This document shows, piece after piece, positions 1 to 10,454 of a DNA stretch of 64,000 nt. A program made the position numbers and the translations under genes. Numbering within the stretch: the first letter of the stretch is position 1; each line of letters starts with the position of its first letter. Under the pieces are notes generated by a model. It did not search any database. It was not told the origin of the DNA and saw only the letters and a list, made by a program, of their open reading frames with translations. The stretch lies in the NCBI GenBank assembly GCA_903632075.3, contig CAHIKZ030005499.1, positions 484,501 through 548,500 of the forward strand, in the 5' to 3' direction. Source of the DNA: Acanthosepion pharaonis (Eukaryota > Mollusca > Cephalopoda > Sepiida > Sepiidae).

Positions 1-776
1 AAAAGAAAAAAGAAAGAGAAAGAGTAAAGAAAAAGAAAGAAAAAAGAAAGAGAAAAAGGAAAGAAAAAAGAAAGAGAAAAAGAAAAGAAAAAAGAAAAAG
101 AAAAAGAAAAGAAAAAGAAAAAGAAAGAAAAAAGACAAAGAAAAAAGAGAAAGAGAAAGGAAAAAGAGAGAAAAGAGAAAGAAAAAAGAGAAAGACAAAG
201 AGAAAGAAAAAAGAGAAAGAGAAAGAAAAAAAGAAAAAAAGAAAGAAAAAAGGAGAAAGAAAAAAGAGAAAGAGAAAAGAGAAAACGAGAAAGAAAGAGA
301 GAAAGAAAAAAGAAAGAGAAAGAAAAAAGAGAAAGAGAAAGAAATAAAGAAAGAAAAAAGGGAAAGAGAAAGAAATAAAAAAAAAAAAGAGAAAGAGAAA
401 GTGAAAGAAAGAAAAAAGAAAAAGAAAAAAGAAAGAAAAAAGAGAAAGAGAAAGAAATAAAGAAAGAAAAAAGGGAAAGAGAAAGAAATAAAAAAGAGAA
501 AGAGAAAGTGAAAGAAAGAAAAAAGAAAAAGAAAAAAGAAAGAAAAAGAGAAAGAGAAAGAAAAAAGAGAAAGAAAAAAGAGAAAGAAAAAAGAGAAAGA
601 AAAAAGAGAAAGAAAAAAGAGAAAAAGAAAGAAAGAAAAAAGAGAAAGAGAAAGAAAGAAAGAAAAAAGAGAAAGAAAAAGAAAAAGCGAAAGAGAAAGA
701 AAAAGAGAAAGAGAAAGAAAAAAGAGAAAGAGAAAAAAAGAAAGAAAAGCAAAAGGAATAAGAAAAAAAGACGGTA
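1..776. repeat. Polypurine (GAAA/GAAAAA-rich) low-complexity tract
   Basis: The first 776 bases are almost only A and G, built from imperfect GAAA, GAAAAA and GAGAAA units, with only isolated C or T interruptions. It reads as a Lys/Arg/Glu-only frame (508-777), which is a compositional artefact and not a gene. Long homopurine strands with mirror symmetry can form triplex (H-DNA). The array starts at the window edge, so its true length is unknown. Confidence 0.95.
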
Positions 777-1170
777 AAATTTAAAGTTAAAACTTTGGAA
801 CTTCAATTGTATCCATTGAAATTTAACTTTGAAAATTAACATTACAATTACCGCCTACGCTTCTGTTTATAACGACTCTTAAAGTCCTCTTTTATTATGT
901 TTCTTCCGACTATTAAAAGTTCCGTGTCTCTTCTGTTCCGGAGTTTTTTCCCTCTCTCTTTTTCTGGATTGGATATTCCTGCTCGAGCTTTTCTACAATG
1001 GGCAACGAACGTCGCTTTTTTGCTTATTTGTTGCTTTTTTTTTCTTTTACTGTTTTAAACCGTTTTGTTCTGGTTTCCTCCTCTTTATTTTCTTTCTTTA
1101 ATCTCTCTCTCTCTCTCTCTCTCTCTCCCCAATATATATCTTGATTGAGAATCTGAACGATTTTGCCTTT
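777..1170. other. AT-rich stretch without recognised gene
   Basis: Pyrimidine-rich on the + strand, with a (CT)n run at about 1102-1127. No coding signal or known repeat was recognised. Confidence 0.6.
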
Positions 1171-1234
1171 TCACATCTTCCTCTTTTTCTTTGTTGTTAC
1201 CAATACTTTCTCCTTTATGATCCCCATCTTTGTC

Positions 1235-1430
1235 GTACTTGTACCTTCATCCATTTGCACAAATTTACTAAGAATATTACTCGTTTTGCGGTTTCTCTTA
1301 CTTTCATTGTGCCTTATTAGTGCCAAAGTCTCCAAGCCTTCTTTCCTTAGTATGCGTCCTAATTTCTGATTTCTATGAGCGGTTTCTTTAGTTTCTATTC
1401 TCCTTAGAACTTCGTCATTTGTCGCATCCT
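1235..1430 (-). mobile_element. BovB/RTE-like LINE, C-terminal fragment
   Basis: The minus-strand frame carries NDEVLRRIETK followed by GRILRKEGLETLAL and a KRNR run. This is the layout of the region downstream of the reverse transcriptase in RTE-BovB type non-LTR retrotransposons (…NEEVLRRM…LGHIxRxEG…GKRxRGR…). The open frame runs on to 1509 and 1171, but the flanks do not resemble the family. It is a short 5'- and 3'-truncated relic. It is probably the same family as the copies at 2505-3325 and 35690-36010. Confidence 0.7.
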
Positions 1431-1854
1431 CTTCTATTTTATTCTCAACGCGTGAAACATTCAAGATAAAGCATTTCCATTGCCTTGGAGGGTAAAAAAA
1501 AATATCCATAAATTACCGACATATATAATTTATGAAGGCGTATAAATCTATCAATAAAATCATTCATCTGGAAAGAAATGGGTCACTATTATCGTTTTAA
1601 ACCTCCCAACCTTAAAACATCATATGTTCACTTCCAACGCATGATGACATTTAAATTGAACGTCTTCTGTTAACAATCAAGAAAATCAAAAGCAACAAAG
1701 GTGTTTTTAATTTAATACAAATTCAACAAACAATAATATAAAAACATAAACTAAATCTGTGGTGATTTTGGTAAGATTTTGACTCGTCGACCCCACATAA
1801 ACTCTGCAAAGTAATCATCCATCATATGAGTTGTTGGTTCATTTATTGCTTTGG
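1431..1854. other. Unannotated AT-rich DNA
   Basis: No recognisable gene, repeat or regulatory structure. Confidence 0.5.
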
Positions 1855-1975
1855 GGGCACCTCGGCGTGGGGTAATGGTTAACAAACTTGTCTCGGTCGA
1901 TCGATTACGACCGAGTAGTGAGTTCACTGGGTGCCAAATACTTTCGGCTTTTGGGCACATCTAAGCTACGCTTAG
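1855..1975 (+). mobile_element. SINE-2, tRNA-like head copy
   Basis: A GTAATGGTTAACAA box-A-like block, a GAGTTCACTGGG box-B-like block, then a body ending in CTAAGCTACGCTTAG. The same arrangement recurs at 26210-26335 with scattered substitutions, which marks it as a dispersed tRNA-derived SINE. It is not a functional tRNA: the cloverleaf cannot be closed convincingly. Confidence 0.6.
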
Positions 1976-2500
1976 AAAATCAACCTGTATTGCACTGGAT
2001 TTTGATTTGAATAATTGTCACATAAATTCCACATCATTTGTAGTTGGAGTGCAAACACATAATAGAGCCTTAAAACTATTCTTCTGCGAATAATGAAAAC
2101 TGGAAGAATACTAGTTCTCGGAAAAATAGGCATAAATATTTAACCAAAATGTTATAGCCTTTTATTATTCTTTGAGGCTACTCTTGAAGACAATCTATCT
2201 GAAATAATTTCTTCAGTGAGAATAAAATTAAATGTTAATACCAAAAATTATACTGTATTTTTCAGTATTTATTTTGTAAGCAACATGTCTGTAGATCTGT
2301 ATTTATATGTTATTAAATAGGGTAAATATCTACTATCGAAATCTCATCTTGCTAATCAGAATAATACCATCAGTTAAGGAAATCAGTTTTTGTATTCACT
2401 TTGGACGAAGATAAAGTTGTAAATTTTGGTCCTAATATATTTTCTGCTTCCTCTTCAAAACACTATATTATATCAAATACATTAAAATTTGCATTCTGTT
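1976..2500. other. Unannotated AT-rich DNA
   Basis: Nothing recognised. All reading frames are short and no repeat copy is visible elsewhere in the window. Confidence 0.5.
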
Positions 2501-2504
2501 TCTT

Positions 2505-3325
2505 CTATGCGTCGTGTCCCTTCGGGACGTTGGCGATCATGGCTCTGCACAATTTACCGTCCTTTGTGTAAACTTTGTCTTTTGTTTGTCCCTCCTAAAC
2601 CCTGTTCTGCAATTCATTTATACAAGCTTGTAGGTAGATTAAGCGCTGTTTTTCTCTAGCACTCTATGCCTTCAATATGTCCTGTGAGTGTCAAATTTTC
2701 CAAGCCTTCTTTCCGTATTATGTGCCCTAGAAATGTCAACTTTTGGCGTCCTTTTTGTTTCCATTTTCTCTAAAACTTCGTTGTTGTTCACGTGTTTAGT
2801 CCATGGTATTCTCAGCATCCTTTTGTAAAACCACATTTCTGTTGCTTCAAGTCACTTCTTCATCTGTGAGGATATTGTCCAGCATTCACTGGCACAGAGG
2901 AGGTCTAATATTACGTAAACCCTCAATATTCTTTGTTTTCAACGAAAAATTTCCTGTTTCTTAATTGATTTGCTTAGCTTTCGGAAGGCATCTTTCGCTA
3001 TCCCAAATTCGCCTTCGGATTTCAGTGTTTCGCTTATCGTCCTTTGACTGTAACAATTTCCCAGGTATTTAAATTGTTTTACTTGCTTGATTTTGGTATC
3101 TAGAATTTGTTATTTGCGTGTTGGTTTGTCCCTCTTGCTGACAACCATACACTGTCTTCTTGCAATTCATGTGTAGTCCTTTCTTTTCGTTTTTCTTCAC
3201 TGTCTTCTGTAGGAGTTCTTTTAGTTTCTTTTCTGTATTTGCTATCAACACCGTGTCATCTGTGACATAAATTGAACATCTGGAAACTATCAAGAAAATT
3301 GTTATATAGGAATAAAGTGTCGCTG
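2505..3325 (-). mobile_element. BovB/RTE-like reverse transcriptase remnant
   Basis: The best frame (3332 down to 3069) encodes TDDTVLIANTEKKLKELL, corresponding to the (Y/F)ADD catalytic block of RTE-BovB LINEs followed by the helix NxKKT. Here the block reads YVTDD. Frameshifts follow, but family residues continue on the minus strand: CWTISSQMKK near 2870, then MWFYKRMLRIPWT and NNNEVLEKMETK near 2755-2850. The 5' RT domain and endonuclease are missing. The stops and frameshifts make this a dead copy. The identification rests on family motifs seen by eye. Confidence 0.82.
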
Positions 3326-3329
3326 CCGA

Positions 3330-3940
3330 CACTTGAGTTTGAACCTAGATCGCTAGTGAGCAAATACAGGCGATCTCATTATTGAATTAATAGATCACGT
3401 GCCCATGGGAGAAACGCATAAGTACGCGTGACGTCTAAACGATCTATATTTCTCGTCTATCCTCTATTACTATACGGATCACCATTTCTATTCTATCCTT
3501 TGTTATATACGGACCGCTATTCTCTACCATTCACTATACTATTTCTCTATTCGGAACACTATTCGGTGGTAACTATTCGAGCGAGTATTATCGAGCAAGT
3601 ACTATTAGTGCGAGTGATATTCAAAGGCGTCTGACACCCGCATTGTTCAACGGCGTTACTATAGTTGTATCTGCGATTACAAAGTCTCTACTACAACGAG
3701 CATTACAAAAGTGACAACGAGTATTCGTTGACATTACAAAAGTGGCAACCAGCGTTCTTTGACATCACAAAAAAAAAAAAACAATTATCAATAAAAGTGT
3801 TTTTACTTTATATGCGTGGTGATTTGATGCAAAAATGTTAAAATTTTGGGGGCTTTGAATTTTCAATTCTATACAAAGACTTCAAAGTAACCATCCATCA
3901 CATCATTGTTGGTCAATGCATTGCTTTGATTCTTGATTTA
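3330..3940. other. Unassigned stretch
   Basis: Contains short degenerate direct repeats (AACGAGCATTACAAAAGTG and AACGAGTATTCGTTGACATTACAAAAGTGG at about 3697-3750) and an A-run at 3769-3781. It could be the end of a retroelement, but there are no diagnostic ends and no second copy in the window. Confidence 0.35.
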
Positions 3941-3944
3941 CTTA

Positions 3945-4795
3945 AGCCCTTGGTATGACGATAAACTACATCCGGCAGCAAGGCCTCTAATCGAGAGGTT
4001 TTGAGGAGCGTGGACCCACCTCTTAATTACTGACCCGAGTGATAGCGCCCGTTAGGGTCTCAGCTATGGACAAATAGTGAACTCCCAAGAAAAAATAAAA
4101 TACTATGAAAGTATAAAAATACACTGTTATAGTAAAAATACCAGCAATACTTATTTATAATAAAATGAAAAACAACACCTATTTACAGCAATATATTTTT
4201 TACACCAAAATGGCCAACAATACGGCTTCAGTTTTTCCATCACCGTAAGGTTGCTAGTGTCGTTTCTATAAACACTTTCATGGTAATTGTTCGGATGAAC
4301 TCTTCGCTATGGTACCTAGACTTTTTGAATTTAAGCGCAGTACTAGACTGGGGTCAAGATCTTATCAATTTACAGTTGAGCTGGCTAGATGTAACCTTAA
4401 GTTCTATGCTAACAGATTCTTTTCTCACACTTCTCACTTGTGGAACTCCCTTCCGGTTCGACGCTTTCCAGCCAACTTTAATCTGCAAAAAATTAAATGC
4501 AATATCAATCGCTATCTACTGTCCTCCTGATTACTCTTTTCTCTTTCCAATTTTTCCACACACTCTTGTGTCTTAGTGGCTTTATTGCCTTGCATGGGGT
4601 GATACCGATTAAAAAAAAACTATCTGTAGTTTGAAGCATGCAATTGCGTTCAAAATATATTTAGATGAAGCTGTACAATTATGTTAGAAATATTTAGATT
4701 TCGGCATTAAATAACCCATAGATACGTTGATATACTGCTAAACAAAATTAATTTAAACTTGATTTAGATCTTTACCACATAGATTTCATGCGATT
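3945..4795 (+). mobile_element. Element D copy, split by a LINE-A insertion
   Basis: Begins with GGTATGACGATAAACTACA, followed by AGGCCTCTAATCGAGAGGTTTTGAGGAGCGTGG, the CACCTCTTAATT block, the GTTAGGGTCTCAGCTATGG block and the CTATGAAAGTATAAAAATA block. The tail (GCATTAAATAACCCATAGA…GATATACTGCTAAAC) resumes at about 4625-4790 after a LINE-A 3' end. An uninterrupted relative at 25502-25885 shows that the two halves belong together. The element is non-coding and its class is unknown. Confidence 0.75.
4223..4617 (+). mobile_element. LINE-A 3' end, nested in element D
   Basis: The frame 4309-4530 encodes the C-terminus of a CR1/Jockey-type non-LTR reverse transcriptase: a VPRLFEFKRSTRLGSR block, then FYANRFFSHTSHLWNSLP, then NLQKIKCNINRYLL. 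A short 3' UTR carries GTGTCTTAGTGGCTTTATTGC and ends in an A tail at about 4609-4617. This is a 5'-truncated retroposed copy inserted in element D. The same 3' end recurs at least ten times in the window. Confidence 0.85.
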
Positions 4796-4867
4796 TAGGG
4801 CTGCGTCAATGTTTGGGGGTGCAAAAGCATGAACGCGTTAGTACGAGCAACCCTCAAGGTTTGGTTT

Positions 4868-5207
4868 GATTTGTTTTGTTTTACGGCATATCAACACCTC
4901 AATGAGTTATTTAATGCTGACAAGATTTTTATTGCTGATAATTTTTTTTTTTTTAAATGTATTGCTGAAAATATTTTTTCCCCAAAATGTATTCGTGGTA
5001 TTAAGACCTATTTTTACACTTTCATAGTGTTTTGGGGTTAACTATTGGCTCATAGCTGGGACCCTAACAGGTGCTACCACCCCGGGTCAGGGTGGATCTG
5101 GAAAAACCAGGAATTAAGAGGTGGTTCCACGCTCCTCAAAACCTCCTGATCAGAGGCCTTGCAGCTGGACGTAGTTTATCGTCATACCCAGGGCGCACTA
5201 TGTCAGG
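4868..5207 (-). mobile_element. Element D copy
   Basis: On the minus strand it runs from GGGTATGACGATAAACTACG through the AGGCCTCTGATCAGGAGG, CACCTCTTAATT and GTTAGGGTCCCAGCTATGAG blocks, then the CACTATGAAAGTGTAAAAATA block, A-rich minisatellite units, and the tail GCATTAAATAACTCATTGAG with GATATGCCGTAAAAC. It is one of the more complete copies. Confidence 0.8.
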
Positions 5208-6340
5208 AAGACCCTTGAGAAGAGAAATGAAAATGTAGAAGTAGAAACTTTTAGTTCTTTTCTGAAGTTCTGATTACTACTGTAGTGCGCTCGGCCATCA
5301 TTAGGCGTGCTATGCTTGTAGGTTTACGTAAAAACTAATTTGAAATAAAGTGTCTGTGTTCCTTCCCTGTGAAACTCTATTATGACATGAAAAAATATCA
5401 ACCTATCAATCTGTTAGGACTCAATAGTAAGCAGAAAGAATTATGTCAACAGTTAATATGCGAGCAAATGAAATAAAAATGCTGTTACGTGTGTGTGTGT
5501 CGAAGGAGAGGAGGGGATCAAGAGCCATTGAAATTTATTTTGAGTAGCCAACTATTATTTACTGAAATTTCAACTTATGTCCACTTCAGTGGTCAACCGG
5601 TTCTCTCCGGCTCTTGGCACTCGAGAGGACAAATTTCAGAAGTTGTCACACGCAAACACTTTTCTTAACAAGGACAGTTTGTTGTGTGTGTGTGTATCTC
5701 TCTCACTCAAAAACACACACAAAGATTTTTCTTGAAATTCCTTGGTAGATAACGAGCATGCGTAGGTGTATGCGCGAGTGAGGAGACAGAGGGATAAAAG
5801 GACTAATTATCAGAAAAAAAAAAGTGAGAGGAAGTAAGTGTGTTGTCAAAGAGGATGTGAAAATGAGAGAAAGAAAGTTTAATGTCAATGCAAATTTTAA
5901 AAAGAGAGAAGAAAAAGAATAAAAAGGCAGCAATAGAGAAATAAAGGGAAATGGAAGGAAGGGGAAATCAGAATGAGAGGATGTGAAATAGAGGGACTAA
6001 GAAAATAGTGAGGGTGGAAGGGAAATGGAAGGAGGGAGAAAAGAGTGAGAGATGAATGGAAATAGGATGAGAGAAAAAGAGAGAGGTAGAGAAATGGACT
6101 GGGAAACGAGAGAGAGGGAAGGAGAATGGAAAGATGCATAAAGGGAAATGGAAAGAAAGAGAAAAGGAAATGTTAATTTTGAGCGTTCTAGTTTTTTTCT
6201 GGAGTGAGGAAAATTGTATTTAATTTAATTTTAATGCTTATATATTAAAGTAAATATTTATAGATGTCTTTACTTAGCAATTATTTCGTTTTCTTATCTG
6301 ATTTGGTGGTATCTTAAGTAATCGATATAATAAATGCGAA
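5208..6340. other. Unannotated stretch with GA-rich block
   Basis: 5820-6170 is strongly purine-rich with degenerate GGAAATGGAAGGA-type units. Short TG runs occur at 5490-5500 and 5681-5695. No gene recognised. Long Ser/Leu/Phe frames on the minus strand reflect the composition. Confidence 0.6.
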
Positions 6341-6364
6341 TGTCAGTGTGTCACCGTGTCACAC

Positions 6365-6775
6365 TTTTTCAACTTTACTCGTAGAAGCCGGAGTCCAACC
6401 TATAATACCATTTTGGAATCAGGCCGACTCCGTGATCAAATTAAAAACATTCTGGATTGGATCCGAACCCGCAGTACGGAAATTTTGTATTTCCAAGTTT
6501 TCATTACTGCAATTGTTTTCGGATCCGCCATGTTGGCTTCTTCTCATAAAAACAAAAGAACACAACTCTTTAACTTTCATAGTTCATGTTCAAATGAAAA
6601 AAAATTACAGTGTTTCAAAATAAAATTGTCTCGAGTTTTCAACGTTACTCCTCGAGGCTTTAGCCCGACATATACCATTTTGTAATCAGGCTGACTCCGT
6701 GAGAAATTAAAAATATCCCGGGTCGAGTCCGGACACGTAATCCTGAAATATTGGATTCCCAAGTTTTCATGTGAT
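6365..6775 (+). repeat. Diverged direct duplication, 269-bp spacing
   Basis: Two copies of about 140 bp start at 6365 and 6634. Shared blocks include TTTTCAAC(T/G)TTACTC, ACCATTTTG(G/T)AATCAGGC(C/T)GACTCCGTGA and CCAAGTTTTCAT. They are diverged and non-coding. The origin is unknown: either the duplicated end of a decayed mobile element or a local duplication. Confidence 0.7.
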
Positions 6776-7077
6776 TGCGACGATTTTTTTGTACGATAGC
6801 TATTTTATAACCTGGAAATAATTTTGGAAATAATCGAAATTAATTGCGAAATCCAGCGAAAGTCCCCCATGAAATTGTACAGAAAGTAAGGACCTACTTC
6901 CATCAAATTGTCTTTAAATCTTAATGCAATACTTAAATGCAGCGATCAATTTCGAGTTCTTTTGTAGTTGCCTATCGCGTCTACCTTATAGGAGTTAGCT
7001 TAAATGCCGCCGCTAGTATATATATATATATATATATATATTTATTAGTGTCAAGGATAACCAAATTTATAGGTAAA
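6776..7077. other. Unannotated, with (TA)n at 7016-7040
   Basis: Only a short TA microsatellite is recognisable. It abuts the H1 half hairpin that follows. Confidence 0.55.
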
Positions 7078-7136
7078 AGTGCTCAATATCAGGGATGGAG
7101 CGTGTGTTAATATAAAAGTGGACACTGAGGTCAACA
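7078..7136 (-). repeat. H1 hairpin element, one arm only
   Basis: On the minus strand, TTGACCTCAGTGTCCACTTT, a TTATATTAACACACG block and CTGATATTGAGCAC match the right end of the H1 hairpin at 63110-63170. Only one arm is present. It lies between a TA array and a SINE-1 body. Confidence 0.65.
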
Positions 7137-7372
7137 CCAAGTCGCACAATCACTTACGCGCTAATACCCTTGGGAAAGATATGAATCTTCTTTTCTCCCC
7201 AGCTATGGCTAAAAAGCAGGATAGACCGGGTTCTGTAGTCTTGGATGACAACTGGTCTACCGCAGAAAGAAATGGCAATCTACTGCGGAGAAAAAATCTG
7301 CCACGTCAGTCATGTATCGAAATATACATTATCGCCTACGTGTGTATCACGCATGGCACATAACTGACTGAT
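7137..7372 (+). mobile_element. SINE-1 body, head missing
   Basis: Contains the SINE-1 body blocks: CACTTACGCGCTAATACCC, CCAGCTATGGCTAAAAAGCAGG, CAACTGGTCTACCGCAGAAAG and the terminal CACGCATGGCACATAACTGA. The tRNA-like head is absent. The 5' edge joins directly to the H1 hairpin arm. Confidence 0.82.
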
Positions 7373-7970
7373 ATATATGTGTGTGTGTGATGGGTGTGTC
7401 CACACTATCATCAGTCACATGACTGGGTGTGATGGTAGGGTCACTGCACATTTGAGTACTTTATCAGCATAGTCCACATGTCTCGGTAGGTACTCATACA
7501 TGCGTAGCCTTCTTGGGCAAAGTTTGAACTGGTGGAGCTCATTCCTCTTCAAGTTAGACCACAGCGGATGTCCCCCGCCTTGTTTCGTTTATTCTATCGG
7601 GGTGGGGGGAATCCTTCTCTTTGACCGTTGATAAGCCTAAGATAAGAATCGCCCTCCAGCGCAACGATGCCGGAAAAAAGAGGACAAAAAACAACTTCAA
7701 CCCTAAAAAATGTTAACCAAATAATTTTGTACTAAACAAATTCGAGTACACTGATTCCGAATTTGAATCCAGATTTGTTCTTACACATCAGTTATTGGAG
7801 AAATAATCATATATATTTGTATTCCAAGAAAAATATTATTAGTATAATTAGCAGTATAATAGATAATTGCTTTGTTTACGTTAGGATACGAAAATGGGTA
7901 AAATATACCTATTTGACGAGTCAGAGAAAAATCTGTTTAATGACACTATTCAACTTTGCTTGTTCGTCGA
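7373..7970. other. Unannotated; short hairpin near 7403-7438
   Basis: After a short (GT)n there is an imperfect stem (CTATCATCAGTCACATGACTG against GGGTGTGATGGTAG). The remainder, including a GC-richer block at 7540-7680, was not recognised. Confidence 0.45.
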
Positions 7971-7974
7971 CGCA

Positions 7975-8074
7975 CTCTGTAGTCGAGAGGTCAAAGCGCG
8001 TCAGATCTAATAATGGTTTTTCCCCTCAGGGGGAACACAAGTTCGGATCCTGTCAGAGAGCGCATATTTTTCTC
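7975..8074 (+). mobile_element. SINE-3, tRNA-Ser/Leu-like head
   Basis: TAGTCGAGAGGTCAAAGCG fits a class II tRNA box A (Ser/Leu type) and AAGTTCGGATCCTG fits box B, with a long variable region between. The following GAGAGCGCATATTTTTCTCTAATGAC is shared in form with 33050-33130 and with the antisense copy at 25250-25345. These are tRNA-derived SINEs rather than tRNA genes, because the acceptor stem does not close. Confidence 0.6.
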
Positions 8075-8235
8075 TAATGACATGGCTTACCTCAAATATT
8101 TTCACGGCAATTGTTATGAACTTTACTCCTTAGTGCCACGACTGCGTGAATTTAAACGTGCAAATAGATAAGAAGCTAAGTCTCACCGTTGTACTAGCTA
8201 GATGGAACTCAAATGCGAATATCCACTAAAAATAT
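8075..8235 (+). mobile_element. LINE-A fragment interrupted by MITE-C
   Basis: ACATGGCTTACCTCAAATA, the GGCAATTGTTATGAAC block and TTTAAACGTGCAAAT correspond to the pre-C-terminal part of LINE-A. It stops at ATATCCACTAAAAAT, where MITE-C begins. The fragment at 10630-10812 ends at the same point before another MITE-C. Confidence 0.7.
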
Positions 8236-9024
8236 TACCGTATATTTCCGCATATAAGGCGACCTTCAGATAAAACGAGATAAATAGAAATATAGCAAAT
8301 GTTCAAGAATTTATCCTATATCTGTGGTATAAAGCGAATACTTATTGATTATCTGAAGATGTTATTGGAACTGTTACTTAATGTATCCCTAGAAATTCAA
8401 AATGAACGAAATAACAAAACCGATTCTATATCATGCTTTTCCTACACACGTCCCCTAGAAGGAAAACTATTGTTTTGCTTATGTTTCAACATGTGATTGT
8501 TTGTGGATACTTCTTTTCCGACAGTTACAAACAGCCTAGTGTACTTATGGCCATTTACTTATACTTCATCGACAATCACAAAACATTGCTAATAACAGTA
8601 CGATAATGTACAATAATAATACATTGCACTTTCAACATTTATTTTATTCAGTCTGTTACTGAAAGTTTAGCGTAAGATGAAGACTGCTGTGAACGCAATC
8701 ATAATTCGATGTTTACATTTTTTTAGCTGAGCTTGCATTCATACAAGCTGATTTCATTGATATGGAATTATTCTTCGGATAGGCAATTTATTATGAGGTT
8801 ATGTCAGTAATATACAAGGTAGAAATTGTTTTATTATCAGTTTATTTGATAATTCGAACCTTTTCCTGTGCGTTATTGATTATCGCACCGAGGCTGAGGT
8901 TAGCCTAACGACAAACAGAATTTAAGAGTTCTCTTTTAGAATTGTAGTATAAGACGATCCACAATTTTTAAGGGTGATTTTTTTTTAGATTTAAATGCCG
9001 TCTAAGACGCGGAAATATACGGTA
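8236..9024. mobile_element. MITE-C, complete copy (789 bp)
   Basis: Terminal inverted repeats TACCGTATATTTCCGC… and …GCGGAAATATACGGTA lie inside TA dinucleotides, consistent with a TA target duplication if the repeats begin CCGTATA. The interior is non-coding and collinear with 15565-16369, sharing CAGTTACAAACAGCCT, TTATGGCCATTTACTTATACT and the CGAGGCTGAGGT block. Non-autonomous cut-and-paste DNA transposon; superfamily not assigned. Confidence 0.8.
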
Positions 9025-9525
9025 ATAAATGTCTGTCGAATCGGTAGATGAAAAATCGTCTTTACAAATATTAATGTAAGTAGGATATTTACATTCAAGG
9101 TAAATATACTCAGATAGTCAACCTCAAAAAGTTGGAATCGATTTATCGTGAACAATCACTTCTGGCAGTTCTGCTTGTTGTATGCATTCTTCCTACAATA
9201 ACGAAGGGCTTGCAGAATTTGACACTCACATGGCATATTGAGATGCAGAAGAAAATTTTGGGTAACCAACAGAACAAGCTTGCTTGAATGAATGGCAGAA
9301 CCTTAACTGGGAGCGGTAATAAAATGACAAACATTGTTTAGAGCAGGGACTCCAAACAGGAGGAATTTCCCTCGAGGGTGGGATTCGTTCATGGAGGGGG
9401 TAATATTTTACTCTTTCTTAAGAATTCTGTTTATTGAATTAAAATACCCTGGCATTCTATTAAATTTTTCTTTATTGAAGTCTACTTCAGTTTATTTATT
9501 TTATAATTTATAAAGTAAAAACAAA
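9025..9525. other. Mostly unannotated; hAT-like end near 9345
   Basis: CAGGGACTCCAAACAGGAGG at about 9346 resembles hAT-family termini (CAGxGxTCCxAA…), but no partner end was found. Nothing else recognised. Confidence 0.35.
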
Positions 9526-9833
9526 TTCAGTCAGTTATGTGCCATGCGTGGTACATACTCAGGCGATCATATATCTTTCGGTACATGACTGACGAGGCAT
9601 ATTTTTTCCCCGCAGTAGATTGCCATTACTTTCTGCGGTAGACCAGTTGCCATCCAAGACTATAGAACTCGATCTGTCCTGCTATTTACCCATAGCTGGG
9701 AGGAGGAGAAGAGGATTCATACCTTTCCAAAAGGTATTAGCACGTAAGTGAATGTAATGGATTCGGGTGGAATTCGAACTCGGCTCTCCGATTCCTAAAT
9801 CCGAGCCGCTATCCATTACTCCACCGTGATTAA
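9526..9833 (-). mobile_element. SINE-1, near full length
   Basis: On the minus strand it reads GGTGGAGTAATGGATAGCGG (box A region), CGGAGAGCCGAGTTCGAATT (box B region), then body blocks CACTTACGTGCTAATACC, CCCAGCTATGGGTAAATAGC and TGGTCTACCGCAGAAAG, ending CATGGCACATAACTGACTGA. A good local reference copy of the tRNA-derived SINE-1, about 308 bp. Confidence 0.88.
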
Positions 9834-10450
9834 ATAGCACGTTTACGTTCAAGGGATGTGTAGATAACGATAGCAGATAAACGAATAAATATAAATTGGT
9901 TTTATTTCTCTTACCTTCAGAAATATTTGAGATATTCGCTTGCTTGTTCGTTAAGCTAGTCTTTCGTTGTATGAACCATCAGCATTCTCCTATCATATTT
10001 CGGTCGAACCGGCCTTGATAACTTGATTATATCTCAGATATACTTTAGTGGAATCTATCATCCTATTCACCACTTAGAACACACAGATCTGTAGGGAAAA
10101 TCGAGATAATACGAGAAGTTGACTTTGTTAAGAGACATCTGGTATCCCATTTTTTTTTAAATACATTACTGACATGTTTATATATTTAGTTTTCAGTCCT
10201 GAGACCCAAGGAAGTCCTCTACAGTAAATACCAATGTATTGTATACCGCCAGATCAAGGTCTTACTGATATATTACTAATATAAAATTGTGCATAAATAT
10301 ACTTTGCACATGTCTCAAATACCTGATGTTCTTAGGCAGTTCTAATTATAAATTCGAAGTCAGCAGACTCGATACCGTTTTAAAAAAAAGGGAAAAAATC
10401 TTTATCCCAGTTAAAGATTGCTAGGTCTACGATTTGGAAAGTACGTTCAC
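9834..10450. other. Unannotated AT-rich DNA
   Basis: No gene or repeat recognised. Confidence 0.5.
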
Positions 10451-10454
10451 TATG

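Noticed and set aside
508..777. 89-codon Lys/Arg/Glu frame in the first kilobase
   Set aside because: It is a pure by-product of the polypurine tract; no real protein signal.
7975..8060. Functional tRNA-Ser/Leu gene
   Set aside because: Boxes A and B are present, but the acceptor and anticodon stems do not pair; the flanking body is shared with other SINE-3 copies.
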